Assembly: GCA_019915015.1 (NCBI GenBank)
Contig: JAHBBC010000031.1
Coordinates: 310,001 to 374,000 of the forward strand
Direction of reading: 5' to 3'
DNA: 64,000 nucleotides
Source: Auriscalpium vulgare
Taxonomy: Eukaryota; Basidiomycota; Agaricomycetes; Russulales; Auriscalpiaceae
Shown piece by piece: positions 48,001 to 58,889 of this stretch (positions are counted from its first letter, which is position 1; each line of letters opens with the position of its first letter). The notes below the pieces were generated by a model. It saw only the letters and a list, made by a program, of their open reading frames with translations. It made no database searches and was not told the origin of the DNA. The position numbers and the translations under genes were made by a program.

Positions 48001-48883
48001 ATGTCCTCTACTCCCTCCGTCGACGAAAGTGGACCCTCCAACGCAACAACCCCCTCTTCCCAGAATAAGTTCTTCGACAAATGGCGCAAGGAGTTCTCCT
48101 TGCTGACTGGGGTCGGCATTGCCCATGACGAGCGGGTCTACGAGATCGCTCGGCGTAATTGTGAACGCTGGAAGAAGGAAATCTTGACCTATAGTCAGTA
48201 TTTGCGCTCGCTCATGGAAACTCTAATGACTATATACAAACTACCAGGTCCGTCGGTAGTCTTTATGCTGAAGCACCTTCAGCTGGCTGGGGCCGATGTT
48301 AGACCGGAGCACTTCCCATGCGTGCCCTGCGACCGAGTGCGCTCCGGAGGGTTCTACCCCCAGATGGGCGCCGTGGTGATGTGTCAAGGGAACTTCATGA
48401 GCAAGAAACATATGGAGCATACGATGGTCCACGAGCTCGTACACATGTATGACCACGTCAAGTTCGACGTAGACTGGAACAACCTGCGGCATCATGCATG
48501 CAGCGAGGTGTGTGGTGTGTCTTGCACTCGATCTTCTCGTTCTGACTGCTCGATAGATACGGGCCAATAGTCTGAGCGGAGACTGCTCATGGACGCGTGA
48601 GGTGCAGCGTGGGTTCGTGTCATTTTCCAAGCAGCATCAGGTTCGTACGTCTCGTGTTGTATCCGTAGCTGTCTGACGCCCTACCTGCAGGCTTGCGTAC
48701 GCCGCCGGGCCGTCATGTCAGTTATGGCGAACCCGGCATGCCCAGACCAAGTCGCGGCTGAGCGTGCTGTGAATGAAGTATGGGAGAGCTGCTTCAGCGA
48801 CACACGCCCTTTCGACGAGGCAAGTCGCCTTGACCCGCTTTCCTCGTGCGTTGTTGACGGCTGGTGTCTGGCAGATCTACTGA
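48001..48883 (+). CDS. ATP23: Mitochondrial inner membrane protease ATP23
   Basis: An intermembrane-space metalloprotease and chaperone for ATP synthase assembly (processes subunit 6 in yeast). Motifs: [56 protein letters not shown], zinc-binding [34 protein letters not shown] and [17 protein letters not shown]. Exons 48001-48193, 48248-48507, 48557-48640, 48691-48819 and 48875-48883 give 224 residues. The last exon is 9 bases (Ile-Tyr-stop) after a GC-AG intron with donor GCAAGT. The start at 48001 gives the usual Ser-rich N-terminus. Confidence 0.94.
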
Positions 48884-49041
48884 CGACCGACATGCGCTGC
48901 GCCCCGTCGCATGACCGAGTCGAGTAGTTTGCACATCGGGCGGGTAGTCGAGTAATGATATCACGCAGCGCGCGCTCGCGGCGTGCCTGTGAACGAGTGC
49001 TATATTTACCGTGCCTGGGATCGGCATGCACGTGAATGATA

Positions 49042-49048
49042 TATAAAA
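49042..49048 (+). promoter_or_regulatory. TATA box of the Ser/Thr-rich surface protein gene
   Basis: TATAAAA 95 bases before the ATG at 49137, in an otherwise GC-rich promoter. Confidence 0.65.
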
Positions 49049-49136
49049 ACTTTGGACCGAGACGACACGGGTCGCTTGTTCTTCTGCGACTCTCACGTCC
49101 CCAGCCCCGCCCCCGATACCCGCCTTTCTCTTCGCC

Positions 49137-50023
49137 ATGCTCACCAAGTCTAGGTGAATTCTGCCATCCCATTACTGTTTTCGCTCGCACTGACGCCGTG
49201 TCAGCATCCTCGTTGCCCTCCTTCCTTTGGTCTCGGCCCTCCAGTTCGACACGCCGAAAAACCTTACTTCTGCTGCAGAGGCTACCATCTCATGGACACA
49301 GCAAGCCAATGACCCCCAAGTCATCACGATCGAGCTCGTGAACACAATCTTTCACAACACGTTCGCCATTGCCAACAACATCCAAAGCACTGCTGGCACC
49401 ATCACCCTCCTCCTCCCGGTCATCCCAGCTGGGTGAGTGGCCTCATCGCTTTATACGCATTCGAATCTGACGTTTTGCTGCGCTGTCAAGTGATGGATAC
49501 ACTCTTGAGGCCATTGACATCGGGTGAGTTTCGTAGATGAACTGCCAGGCGCCACGCTGACTGATTGGCGCACAGCAACCAGAACAATGTCTTCGCCACT
49601 AGCGGAGATTTCCCCGCCTTGGTCAATCCTGCTCAGGCGTCGTCGACATCGGGCTCGGGCTCGTCCACCTCGTCGTCTTCTTCCAGCAGCTCGTCGACTT
49701 CTTCGTGCGTCTGACATCTTTCATGTCCTCATTCTCGACCTAAATGGCGTGCTGTCACACCGGCTTCTATCCGCAGAGTCAAGCCCGTGAGCACCCCCGC
49801 GAGCACATCGACCGCGCCCTTTGGTGTCACTGTCACGCAGTCGTCGACGTCGGCTGCCAGCTCTGACGCCGCCTCCAGCGGGTCCGCAGCTCCTGCCAGC
49901 TCGTCTTCCTCCGGTTCGTTCAACAACAACGCCGCGCAGGGCCTCGGCCCCAACCTCGCTGGCGTCGGCTCGATGGTTGTAATGGTCCTCGGCGCTATCG
50001 CCGGCGCTGCGTTCGCGCTCTGA
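49137..50023 (+). CDS. Ser/Thr-rich GPI-anchored surface protein, Kre9/KNH-like
   Basis: A cell-surface protein with an N-terminal Kre9/KNH-type (Ser-Thr-rich GPI-anchored membrane family) domain. The signal is MLTKSSILVALLPLVSA. The domain is LQFDTPKNLTSAAEATISWT, VITIELVNT and GYTLEAIDIGNQNNVFATSG. A long Ser/Thr/Gly mucin-like region follows, then FNNNAAQGLGPNLAGVGS and a hydrophobic tail MVVMVLGAIAGAAFAL, fitting a GPI-attachment signal. Exons 49137-49153, 49205-49432, 49491-49523, 49576-49704 and 49777-50023 give 217 residues. Related proteins are abundant in basidiomycete walls; precise function is unknown. Confidence 0.9.
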
Positions 50024-50905
50024 GTTTGATTTTGCGGAACTTTACGTGGGCCTTTGCAAGCGACATCTTCATTCCATTCCAAGTCAAGCTACTTTTGTCC
50101 GCCAGCTACACAGACAGTAGGACTCCGCCACGGTCCCCTCGTTACACCCACACTCTTTTAAAGTTAGGATTCTCATTATTGCCATTTGCTGTTCGAGAAC
50201 AATAGTGGTTGTTTGTATACCCCGTCGCGTCTGTTTCTACTGGTCACAAAATGTGAAGTTCTATGTTACTTACGAGATGCATAGGCCCATGAATCCTGAA
50301 GTCGTAATGCGGCATACGGCTGAAAGAACAAAGCAGGAACTTGCCGCTGTACAACTCGCAACATGCATAATGGACCGAGGGAGACAGGAGGATAATGGCA
50401 CCGACCAACACAGATTAATATTGAATGGCACAGAGCTTCGGAGAGATTTCGAAGGAAGGTACAGTCACGATTGAACAGCTTCAGCGCCATGTGCGCGGCT
50501 TGCCGCCACCACCCATGGGTGTATGCAATCCCTACACCTACTTTGATGCCCGTCACGGCATGGGGTAGCTGTTGAATGAATAGCTAATACACCGTACCTT
50601 CACACAGCAGCCCTGAACGCACGAGGGGCCCAGAGGAATCGCCTGTTCGTAACCAACTCCATGTGCGATATTCACAGAGGACAGCACCTCGTGCCTGCAC
50701 ACACGCTAAGCAGGCGATCAATGAGGGGGAAGCGAGGCTGGTAGATGAACAGGTCAGGTGGCTACATGGCCAACACCTTCGGAGGCTAAGTACCTGCATT
50801 ACGTGAAGGCAAGTGGGCACGCAGCTACACGCTTGTGTTCGGCTTCCATGCGCACGGAGGACAAAAGAACCAACAATCGCCAAGATTCAGAGCAGGCGCG
50901 TTATG
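50024..50905. other. Intergenic between two convergent genes
   Basis: 3' flanks of the surface protein and MRH genes. Open frames on both strands (50205-50556) show no domain or splice chain. No gene is supported. Confidence 0.45.
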
Positions 50906-52166
50906 TTACAAGCGGATTGCGCCGGGGGTTCCGTTCGCTACGCCCGGGCGGACGCCCTCGTTCACGGGACCTCCAGTCGCAGTCGTGTCCCCCACCTGGT
51001 CCTCATGCGAGGAGCGCTCGGACCCCTCCTGGCCGCCCACCATCGCTTCCTCCTCTTCTGGAAGGACCGGCAGGCGTTCGAAACCCCTTCGCCCGCTCCC
51101 TCCCCAGGAACGAGGGCCATCATGCCAACGTTGGGCACGCGTCCCCGCGAAGCGGTCACAGAAGCCGGAGAGGTAGTCCAGCGTGTCGGTGAATGAGAAT
51201 ATCGAGATGCGGGGCAGCTGGTCGAAGCCACGCAGCCCGAGCACATATCGATTGTACAGGGTTCCCCCGACCACGTAAACCATTAGGAAGATCATAGCGC
51301 TGCGTTGGGAAGGTATGAGCCTAAAACCTTCAGCGATGCGGGGAGATAGGGTACGTACATGATGGACAGCACAGCAATAAAGCCGCCCCAGAATCCAGCC
51401 GCTTTCCCCGAGGGACATGCATACTGAAAGGAAGTCAGGACGTGTGACTTGGCAGGACAGGCGGGCCGTCGGGGCACTTACATGTGTCCGCCACTCCAAG
51501 AAGAACGCACACGCCTCCGCGTCGTCCGGTGGAAGCTGCGCAACGAGTTGCGGGGCCCCTGAATGCGAATTGTGAGGAGCGGCCTTTCGATAACTTTCGC
51601 TACTGAGAACGTACCGGACCCGAAGACCGAGGTATCACAAATAAATCGGATGGCAGTCATCGCGCGGATATGTTCAGCATGTGGGCACATGGACCCCTCC
51701 GTGAGCACGATGAGCGGGTGCTTGTCCCGAATCACGACGGTCGTGTTCAACTCTCTGCGCGTCGGTTAAACTCACCAAGACCATGTGCATCCAGGAGAGA
51801 GGATCCTCACCCTATTGAGAAGTCTCCACGCGCTTTGCGAGTCACCCCGGCGACGTTCTCCGGGTGCTCTACCCCGATGTTCCACGTATCGTAGTGCGCT
51901 GGTTTGCAGACATTGAGCGCAAACTCTTGGCCATCCGGTGTTTTGAACGTGTAGTCTTTACTGTTGTCCTATCCAACTTGAGACAAACGCACAGAGAGGC
52001 GGCGGGGCCAGTGCCCAAAAATGAAGGCATACCTTCCGGAGAGCGGGTTAAGGTCGTAGAACCTGTTACCGTCGTGGGCCGTGCACGGCTGTTCCTGCGC
52101 GCGTGCAGACCTCGCAAAGCACACTGAGATGCAGATAGTGCATAGCCAGCTGCGTAGAACGCGCAT
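50906..52166 (-). CDS. Type I membrane protein with MRH/ATG27-like lumenal domain
   Basis: Likely a Golgi/endosome membrane protein of the mannose-6-phosphate-receptor-homology group (MRL1 or ATG27 relatives). The signal is MRVLRSWLCTICISVCFARSARA. The lumenal part has EQPCTAHDGNRFYDLNPLSG, KDYTFKTPDGQEFALNVCKP, TWNIGVEHPENVAG, FSIG and then TVVIRDKHPLIVLTEGSMCP and IRFICDTSVFGSG. These are the Cys pairs expected of an MRH fold. After ACPSGKAAGFWGGFIAVLSIM comes the transmembrane FLMVYVVGGTLYN, then RYVLGLRGFDQLPRISIFSF and an acidic cytosolic tail. About five introns are needed; the first uses an acceptor giving LSGSKDYTF. MRL1 and ATG27 cannot be separated here. Confidence 0.82.
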
Positions 52167-52308
52167 TCTGGGAGCAAGATGGGAGGGGCAGACAACTTGG
52201 CGAGTTACTTGTCGGAGTGTGCGTGGGAATGACATTGCACCCGCTCCGATTGGTCCGCCCTCGTCGCTCGCCAGCGTCGGCGCGTCTTCAACCTCGTCGT
52301 CATCCGCG

Positions 52309-54339
52309 ATGGCCTCGACTCTCCTTCGCCGCCACCTGGCGCGCTCACTACCTCGTGCGCCTCGTCGTCTTCTGTCGACAACACCGTCACTCGCAGCTCA
52401 GACGACGCAGTCGGACTCGCAAGGGGCCTACACACGCAGCGGCAAGCATGTCTTCGACACCCATATCGTGGAGGACTTGCATGGGATGACTGCGACTGAG
52501 ATCCTGGCGGAGACGGGCTCGAAAAAAGAGTCGCAAATGAGGCATTTCACTGGTATGTCCGAATCTGCTCAAAACTCGTGTTCTGTCTGACATCAAAACC
52601 GCTCAGTCAACTTCGGGTGAGTTTCGGGGGGAGCTGCTCACCCTATGCGAAAGGAGCTCATTTGAGAGGACGTTAGACCACAACATCCTGCTGCTCACGG
52701 TGTGCTTCGATTGATTTTGGAACTAAATGGAGAGGAAATTCTGCGCGCCGATCCAGTGCGTATGACCGACCACATCCGAGTTCTTGCGGACTTATGTCTT
52801 TTCGCACCTATAGCACGTTGGTCTCCTGCACAGAGGAACAGAGAAACTGATAGAGTACAAGACATATACGCAAGCGTTGCCCTACTTTGACCGCCTGGAC
52901 TACGTCTCCATGAGTGCATATTCACTGTTCTGCTTTCCTTGCAGAGACACTGACAGCACCCAGTGACGAATGAGCTCTGCTACTCTCTCGCTGTGGAGAA
53001 GCTTCTCAACATCGAAGTCCCCGAGCGTGCCAAGTGGATCCGTACATTGTTCGGAGAGATCACTCGCGTTCTGAATCGTACGTGTCTCGTCGCCTCCGCA
53101 CCGCGCACCCTTCTCAAACCCATCCACCAGATTTGATGGCCGTCCTCACCCACGCCATGGACGTCGGTGCCCTGACACCATTCCTCTGGGGCTTCGAGGA
53201 ACGCGAGAAGCTCATGGAGTTCTACGAGCGTGTCTCCGGTGCCCGCCTGCACTCCGCCTACGTCCGGCCAGGCGGTGTCGCCTTCGACCTGCCCCACGGG
53301 CTCCTCAACGACATCTTTCAGTGGGCGACGCAGTTCGGCTCACGTGTCGACGAGATCGAGGAGGTTGTCACGGCGAACCGTATCTGGAAGCAGCGCACGA
53401 TTGGGATTGGCAAGGTCACGGCTCAGCAGGCTCTGGACTACAGCTTCTCCGGCGTCATGGTTCGTGGTAGCGGGATCAAGTGGGACTTGAGGAAGGTTGC
53501 GCCGTATGATAAATACGACGAGGTACGCCCGGCGTGCGAGTTGGAACTTCTGCGTATTCACCCGCAAGTCAGGTCGAATTCGATATCCCTGTGGGCAAGA
53601 ACGGGGACTGCTATGACCGGTATCTCTGCCGCGTGCAAGAATTCCGCGAGTCTCTGCGCATCATCAATCAGGTTAGCTTTGGTACAGTGCTCAGTGAGAT
53701 TGGTTGCTGACGTCCGGCCAGTGCTTGAATAAAATCACTACTGGACCAGTGAAGGTTGACGACCACAAGCTTGTTCCGCCACCCCGCGCATCGATGAAGG
53801 AGAGCATGGAGTCGCTCATCCATCACTTCAAGGTTTCGCAGATCCTTGCCTTCCGTAGCAGACCTGAGCTTACAATCATGGTTGCAGCTCTTTAGCGAGG
53901 GCTATTCAGTCCCTCCAGGCGAGACATATGCCGCCATCGAGGCTCCCAAGGGAGAAATGGCCGTCTACCTTGTGTCGTACGTCGTATCATCTCGTATCAC
54001 CTCGTATCCCGCCTTTATCTTGTTTCAGCGACGGCACAAACCGTCCCTATCGCTGCAGCATCCGTGCGCCCGGATTTGCGCATCTCGCGGGTGCTGACTT
54101 CATGATGAGACGTGAGTGCCCCTTTGCTGCCCATGCGGTTGCCGTTTGCTCATCTCATTTCCAGATGTAAGGCTATTACTGATGTTACCGGTGTTTATCT
54201 TGCTGACATGATCTTCTAACAGCACTTCATCGCAGACGTCGTTGCTATCATCGGCACGATGGACCTGGTGTTCGGGTGTGTCCATCTATTTCCTGACATG
54301 TGCATCCGCTGATTATCTTGCAGTGAGGTTGACCGATAG
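52309..54339 (+). CDS. NDUFS2: NADH dehydrogenase (complex I) 49-kDa subunit
   Basis: A core subunit of mitochondrial complex I at the quinone site. The presequence is [20 protein letters not shown]. Motifs: [132 protein letters not shown] and the tail [16 protein letters not shown]. Thirteen exons close at 463 residues: 52309-52552, 52607-52616, 52677-52755, 52814-52913, 52964-53077, 53131-53522, 53573-53671, 53722-53832, 53888-53976, 54029-54111, 54165-54166, 54223-54275 and 54324-54339. Two are 10 and 2 bases. Confidence 0.96.
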
Positions 54340-54471
54340 ATATACAGTTGTTGTGTTCGTGGTGTGCATCCGGACATCGGTCGGGCTACTACGTACCTTC
54401 ATCATAATAACAATCCAATTTATCATCATCAACAACGTTGCATCATATGTCCTTCGTGCAAAATGAGCGAA

Positions 54472-55622
54472 TTACACAATGTCCAAAGGATGGCGGTCTT
54501 TCGCGCTGATGGAAACCGAGAGCTGGCTGGCGACGCCCAACTCCTGCCCGTCGGCGCTGGCGAACGTGTCTTGGAGCTTTGATGCGAGTGTCGGAAGATA
54601 CCCTCGTTCCGTGTTCGTGTGTCCGCCTACAGAACGTCAGCGACGATAGCGGGATGCAGAGCGGAAATCGGACATAACACGACATTTTTGCCCGCTGCAA
54701 TGGCTGCGAGTACTTCGTGCTGTGATGATATGTGAGATAAAAGGTTATATACGTCAGGATAGCACCAAATACATGTGCCATCTCGCCGGTGAAATAGACG
54801 TCGGCATCCACGTCCAGCAGCATGGAACCTCCCGAGCCCGCGCATATGGCGATCGATCCAATCTCTTTCTCCGGCGACACCGTGTTCAGCGCAACTTGAA
54901 CTGGGCACGGCGTCAGCGCATGTGCTACACCCACCAGGAAACAAAGAAAACACACTGTGTTCGAGGCGCAGATGAGTCTTGATGCGCTCCTGCAGCGTCT
55001 GCATGGATACTTTCTCCTCAAGCCTGGCGATCCTGCCCGTCCCTCCTCTGCCACTCTCATGTTCGGAATGGATCAGCTCAACCTTCCCCGTGCCCAATCC
55101 GGATGCCAGCCAGTCATTGATCCCGCCGTAGACGGAGTCGAGCGAGGTGTGTGGGCTGTAGACGGAGATGCCGGCAGCGGCGCAGCGGAGGAGCGACGCC
55201 TGGATGGGGTTCGCGAGCGTGAAGGAAGAGAGTGGCCGGAAAATCGGCGGGTGATACGAGATGATCACGGACGCGGGGAGTGCGAGCGCCTCTTCGACGA
55301 CGTTGGTGGTCAAACTGATTCATGGTCAGTCGGGCGAGAGCGCACGCGTATGTACGGACAGCGGTCTGACTCACTCGACGGTCAGCAGGATGCTGTGTGC
55401 GTCGCGCTGGGGCTGGTGTGGCGCCTCTGCAGGCACGCTTCAGAGCACAGCACAGCAGAGTAGAAGATTCATGCGGGACCTAGCAACAATCCGACCTGCG
55501 AGAAGATTAGCAAGCGACGACCCGGGGATGGATGGACGGACATTGTCCCATTTCTCAGCAAGGCCAAGAGGCGCGATGCGTTCCATGGCGCGGGCGACAT
55601 ATCTTGCGACGGTGAGAGCCAT
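54472..55622 (-). CDS. NIF3: NIF3-like dinuclear-metal protein
   Basis: A conserved NIF3/YbgI/DUF34 protein with a dinuclear metal site; its cellular function is unsettled. N-terminus VARAMERIAPLGLAEKWDN, then VGLLLEAPHQPQRDAHSILL, TVDLTTNVVEEALALPASVI, ISYHPPIFRPLSSFTL and ISVYSPHTSLDSVYGGINDW with metal-binding His. Then ALNTVSPEKEIGSIAICAGS, VDADVYFTGEMAHHEVLAAI and GHTNTERGYLPTLASKL with the C-terminal His/Glu. The start at 55622 is the Met just before the conserved helix. At least five introns are needed. It converges on the complex I gene with 132 bases between stops. Confidence 0.9.
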
Positions 55623-55759
55623 GTGCAGCGGCGGGACGGCAGTGAACTTGAGGCGGAGGTGTGTCAGTAGCCGACTCGTACGCGCATGTGATGCAGGTGT
55701 GAGCACGTGTGGACGTGAATAAGACACCGCCCATCGTCATCATGTTCCCTCGTCTGGCG

Positions 55760-55767
55760 TATAAAAC
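55760..55767 (+). promoter_or_regulatory. TATA box of glutaredoxin gene
   Basis: TATAAAAC 105 bases upstream of the ATG at 55865, inside the 242-base divergent region shared with NIF3. It lies within an upstream in-frame extension of the glutaredoxin frame, so it bears on which start is used. Confidence 0.6.
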
Positions 55768-55864
55768 CGCCTCCACCGCCCGTTGCCTCTTCCCACCGCT
55801 GTCCATCCTGTATTCCACATCCTCAGTCTCCTCTTCCAACCCGTCCCCCCGCCAACTCAAACAA

Positions 55865-56335
55865 ATGTCTGTCAAGCAAACCGTCGACGTGCGTACCCTT
55901 CTCTCCGGGTCTCCCTCCGACCTCCTGCGATGAGCTGACCAGACGTGCAGCAAGCCATCGCTGACAACAAGGTCACCATCTTCTCCAAGTCGTACTGCCC
56001 CTACTGCCGGCGTGCGAAAGCCCTCTTCTCCTCTGAGTTCCCCGACGTCGAGCCGAAGATCATCGAGTAGGTGCTCGTCCATTCCCTCTCAGCGAATGCT
56101 AATCAACCGCCACTGCAGGCTCGATCTCGTGGAGGACGGTGACAGCATCCAGGCCTATCTCGCCGAGCTCACTAAGCAGCGCACTGTCCCAAACGTTTTC
56201 ATCAGTGCGTCTCGCTGAATCCCAACGATTTGCATTTCCTGACAAAGATTTTTGGTTGCAGACCGAGAGCACATTGGTGGCTCCGATGACTTGGCAGCTC
56301 TTCACAAGAAGGGCGGTGTGAAGAGCCTTCTCTAG
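55865..56335 (+). CDS. GRX: Dithiol glutaredoxin
   Basis: A glutathione-dependent thiol oxidoreductase. Exons 55865-55888, 55951-56066, 56119-56204 and 56262-56335 give 99 residues, normal for class I glutaredoxins. It starts [20 protein letters not shown], has the active site CPYC in [12 protein letters not shown], then TVPNVFI with cis-Pro and [17 protein letters not shown] with the GG glutathione loop. The upstream frame is open with another ATG at 55742 (MFPRLAYKTASTARCLF), which would add a mitochondrial-like leader. The TATA box at 55760 favours the downstream start for the main transcript. Confidence 0.95.
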
Positions 56336-56650
56336 AACACGGACGGAACTTTCAAGCCATGTATTGTATAGATTCGGTTGTCTGGTGGAGGTCGAATGTA
56401 TTCACGTTCGCATGATAATAACATATTCAATATACCTTGCAGCATAAATTGCGCGTTCGCATCACTGAATATTCGAGTAAGCAAGATAATTGGTATAGCT
56501 GGTATATGTGGTGGGCGATAGTAGATGCAGTCGATATATATGTAGCTGGCTAGTATGTGGTAGGAGAGGTGCTAGTATGTATACAGTATGGGTATCTGTC
56601 GCAGTCGCAGGCAATTGATTCTCTGACACGTGTGGATAATAGCGAGAGAC
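56336..56650. other. Intergenic between convergent genes
   Basis: AT-rich 3' flank with TATATGTAG-like repeats near 56500-56580. No gene is supported. Confidence 0.5.
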
Positions 56651-57557
56651 TCAAGCGGATGGGGAGGGTGCAGAGCTTTGCGTGCTCGAGGCCAGAAGAG
56701 GGGGGGTATCATCGGCATCGGCGCGAGCAACGGGGGTATTTGGTGGGTTACGAGGCATGGGCGGCGAGAAAAGCAGTGCGGCAGCGGAGGGATACGGTGA
56801 GCCATACTCGGCCGGGGTAGGGGAGGCCGGGGTAGGGGAGTAAGGAGAAGGCATTGGCCGCCCGTCGTCGTCGTCGGCGCGCCTGTGGGGTGGCGGAGAC
56901 GGCGAAGGGGGCGATGGAGGGGCGACAGGCAGAGCAGGAGGCGCAGCGGGGGGCACAGGGGCAGGAAGCGCAGGAACACCGACAGGAAGCGCAGGAGCAC
57001 CGACAGGAAGCGCAGGAGCACCGACAGGAAGCGCAGGAGCACCGACAGGAAGCGCAGGCGGGGTCACTACGCGTCTGTGAGGCGGCTGGGGAGGTGCCCC
57101 TGCAGGTGCGGCGGCTGACGCTGCTGGGATCGGTGCCTTGACTGCCTGCGCGGCCACTTTGTCCAAGACGGCATTAATGGCGTTGGTCGCGGTCTCTTTC
57201 ATTGCTTGCGCCTTGTCGGCCGGGACTGGCGCCGCCAAGCCAACAGCATCGAGGACATTGCTCAGCATGGGTCCAACGATGTTTCCAACGAGGGGGAGGT
57301 CTGAAAACATGGCTTCAAGGGGCACTGAATTTTCCCTCTTGTTGGTATCTGGAAGGTGGGATTCAGCATGCTGCTCAGCACCAGTGCATCCGTGACATAC
57401 CATGAGCGGGAGGACTTGTGTACGTGCCGTTCGCTGCTGGGTTGGCGTCGGAGAGACCCGAGTCGCCGGCAGGTGCAGCCAGCGCCGAGATCGACGATGA
57501 CGACGACGACACAGCCAAGGATGCGAGGAAGAGAGACGAGCTCGACGGCAATCTCAT
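56651..57557 (-). CDS. Secreted proline-rich protein with ALPVGAP repeats
   Basis: I do not recognise a family. Two exons (57557-57401 and 57348-56651) give 284 residues. The signal is MRLPSSSSLFLASLAVSSSS...ISALA. A possibly helical middle follows (AMFSDLPLVGNIVGPMLSNV, LDAVGLAAPVPADKAQAMKE and NAINAVLDKVAAQAVK). The C-terminal half is Pro/Ala/Ser-rich and contains tandem ALPVGAP copies. It could be a wall-associated or surface-active protein. The repeat units are identical at DNA level, so copy number may vary between strains. Confidence 0.72.
56960..57060. repeat. 21-base tandem repeat in secreted protein gene
   Basis: Three perfect copies of a 21-base unit (starting GACAGGAAGCGCAGGAGCACC at 56981, 57002 and 57023), flanked by one variant copy at 56960 and a partial copy at 57044. 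The unit encodes seven residues, so changes in copy number keep the frame. Confidence 0.9.
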
Positions 57558-57956
57558 AGTGACGAGGTGATAGGTAGAGGATCAAAGGTTCGGTGATCAA
57601 AAGAAATCCAAGCAGAACTATATGTGCAAGGAGTGAGGATGCGTATAGAAGAGAAGGGGGAGAAGTGGGTGATGGGGAAGATAGGGAGCGAATGGCCTGC
57701 CTTTTATGCGTGGGCGAGAGAGGGGCTCCTCCTCGACGGCAACGAGTGTCAGCCAGCAGGCCGGCTTGAGCGCAGAATCACGAGGAAATACGAGGCCTGG
57801 CCAGCTCTATTACCCCGTGTCGGTCGAAGACATAACGACTTGACCTCTCTGAGCAGTCCGAAACGCAATGCAGTGGCGACCTAGACTTGGTGGCGTCGGA
57901 AATTCTGGAAAGTTGCAAGTGGGCCTGTGTCTCAGGCTATTCATATCCAAGACCCG

Positions 57957-58505
57957 TCAACATTGGGATGCATGTGAAAGCTGCGGGTGACACAGAAAGT
58001 GGGATATATTGAGCTGGGTCGCACATACGTCGATGTTTACAGCGTAGAGCGGCTGTCCATCCAGCAACGGCAGCGAATCTGGAGCGCGCGACGGAGCGAC
58101 TTTGACAGGCAGCACGCGTGGTGAATATGCTCTCATCCTGCTACAGTGAGAGGGCCGAAATTGCGATTTGGACGGGACAAGTCATCTGGTGTGCATAACG
58201 TACCACGATGATGCGTCACGGTCTCCTTCGGTTTTCCATTTCCCAGATCTCCACCTCCCCACCTAACTGACCACGGCGGCGGCTGGCATTGGAGCCTGTT
58301 CTGGCGCTGGCTTGCGCTGACTGCCACAGATCCGCAAGTGCCCTCTTCATTGGCTCTCCCATGCATGAGGACAGCATGAACCACGCCAGAGCGCACACGC
58401 TGGAGCTTGCATGGGCACTCGTGGAGAAGGATTGCATATGGCTAGAACTCACAAAAGCAGCGCCAATAGCAGGAAGAGCAGATTGAGCGACGAGTCAGAC
58501 TCCAT
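57957..58505 (-). CDS. Candidate small gene with N-terminal hydrophobic segment
   Basis: No family is recognised. Four segments join through consensus introns without a stop: 58505-58453, 58405-58272, 58225-58204 and 58140-58029. The start reads MESDSSLNLLFLLLALLF and runs into SSVCALAWFMLSS, a hydrophobic stretch like a signal or membrane anchor. The rest includes MKRALADLWQSAQASA and SPRVLPVKVAPSRAPDSLP, then LYAVNID. After 58029 either a GTATGTG intron or read-through leads to the same stop at 57957-57959. Support is the chain of GTGAGT, GTCAGT, GTACGT and GTATGT donors, each with a matching phase. The C-terminus is uncertain. Confidence 0.45.
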
Positions 58506-58889
58506 GTTTCCCGCGAGGATGGTCGTGCTTGAGTGCGGACACGGTTGTCGCGGCCGCCGCCTGAGTGCTGAGGGTTATCTGACAACAAAAATAACCGGTT
58601 ATCTGCGTGACATGGGGCGCAGTACTTGTTGTCACGCTCCCGCTGCGCCCACTGGCAGTGCCTCCTACCCCCAACATTTACCACTCGGACTCCCGTGGCA
58701 ACAAGCTCTCCGGCTCAACTTGCTGGACGGTGGGGACGTCCCCTGATCGCGTACCGCACGGACCCAACGCAGTGGTAACTTTGCCGGAATCGTGCATCTT
58801 CCTCCCGCTTACCGCTGTTTCGGATCCGTTCCCACAGTCGTCATTTTCCCTGAATTCTCTCCCATTTCTCGCAGCATTTTCCCAATAGC
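58506..58889. other. Divergent promoter region upstream of the cation-efflux gene
   Basis: The plus-strand frame at 58411-58746 has no motif. A CT-rich stretch directly before 58890 fits a fungal leader. No gene is supported. Confidence 0.45.
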
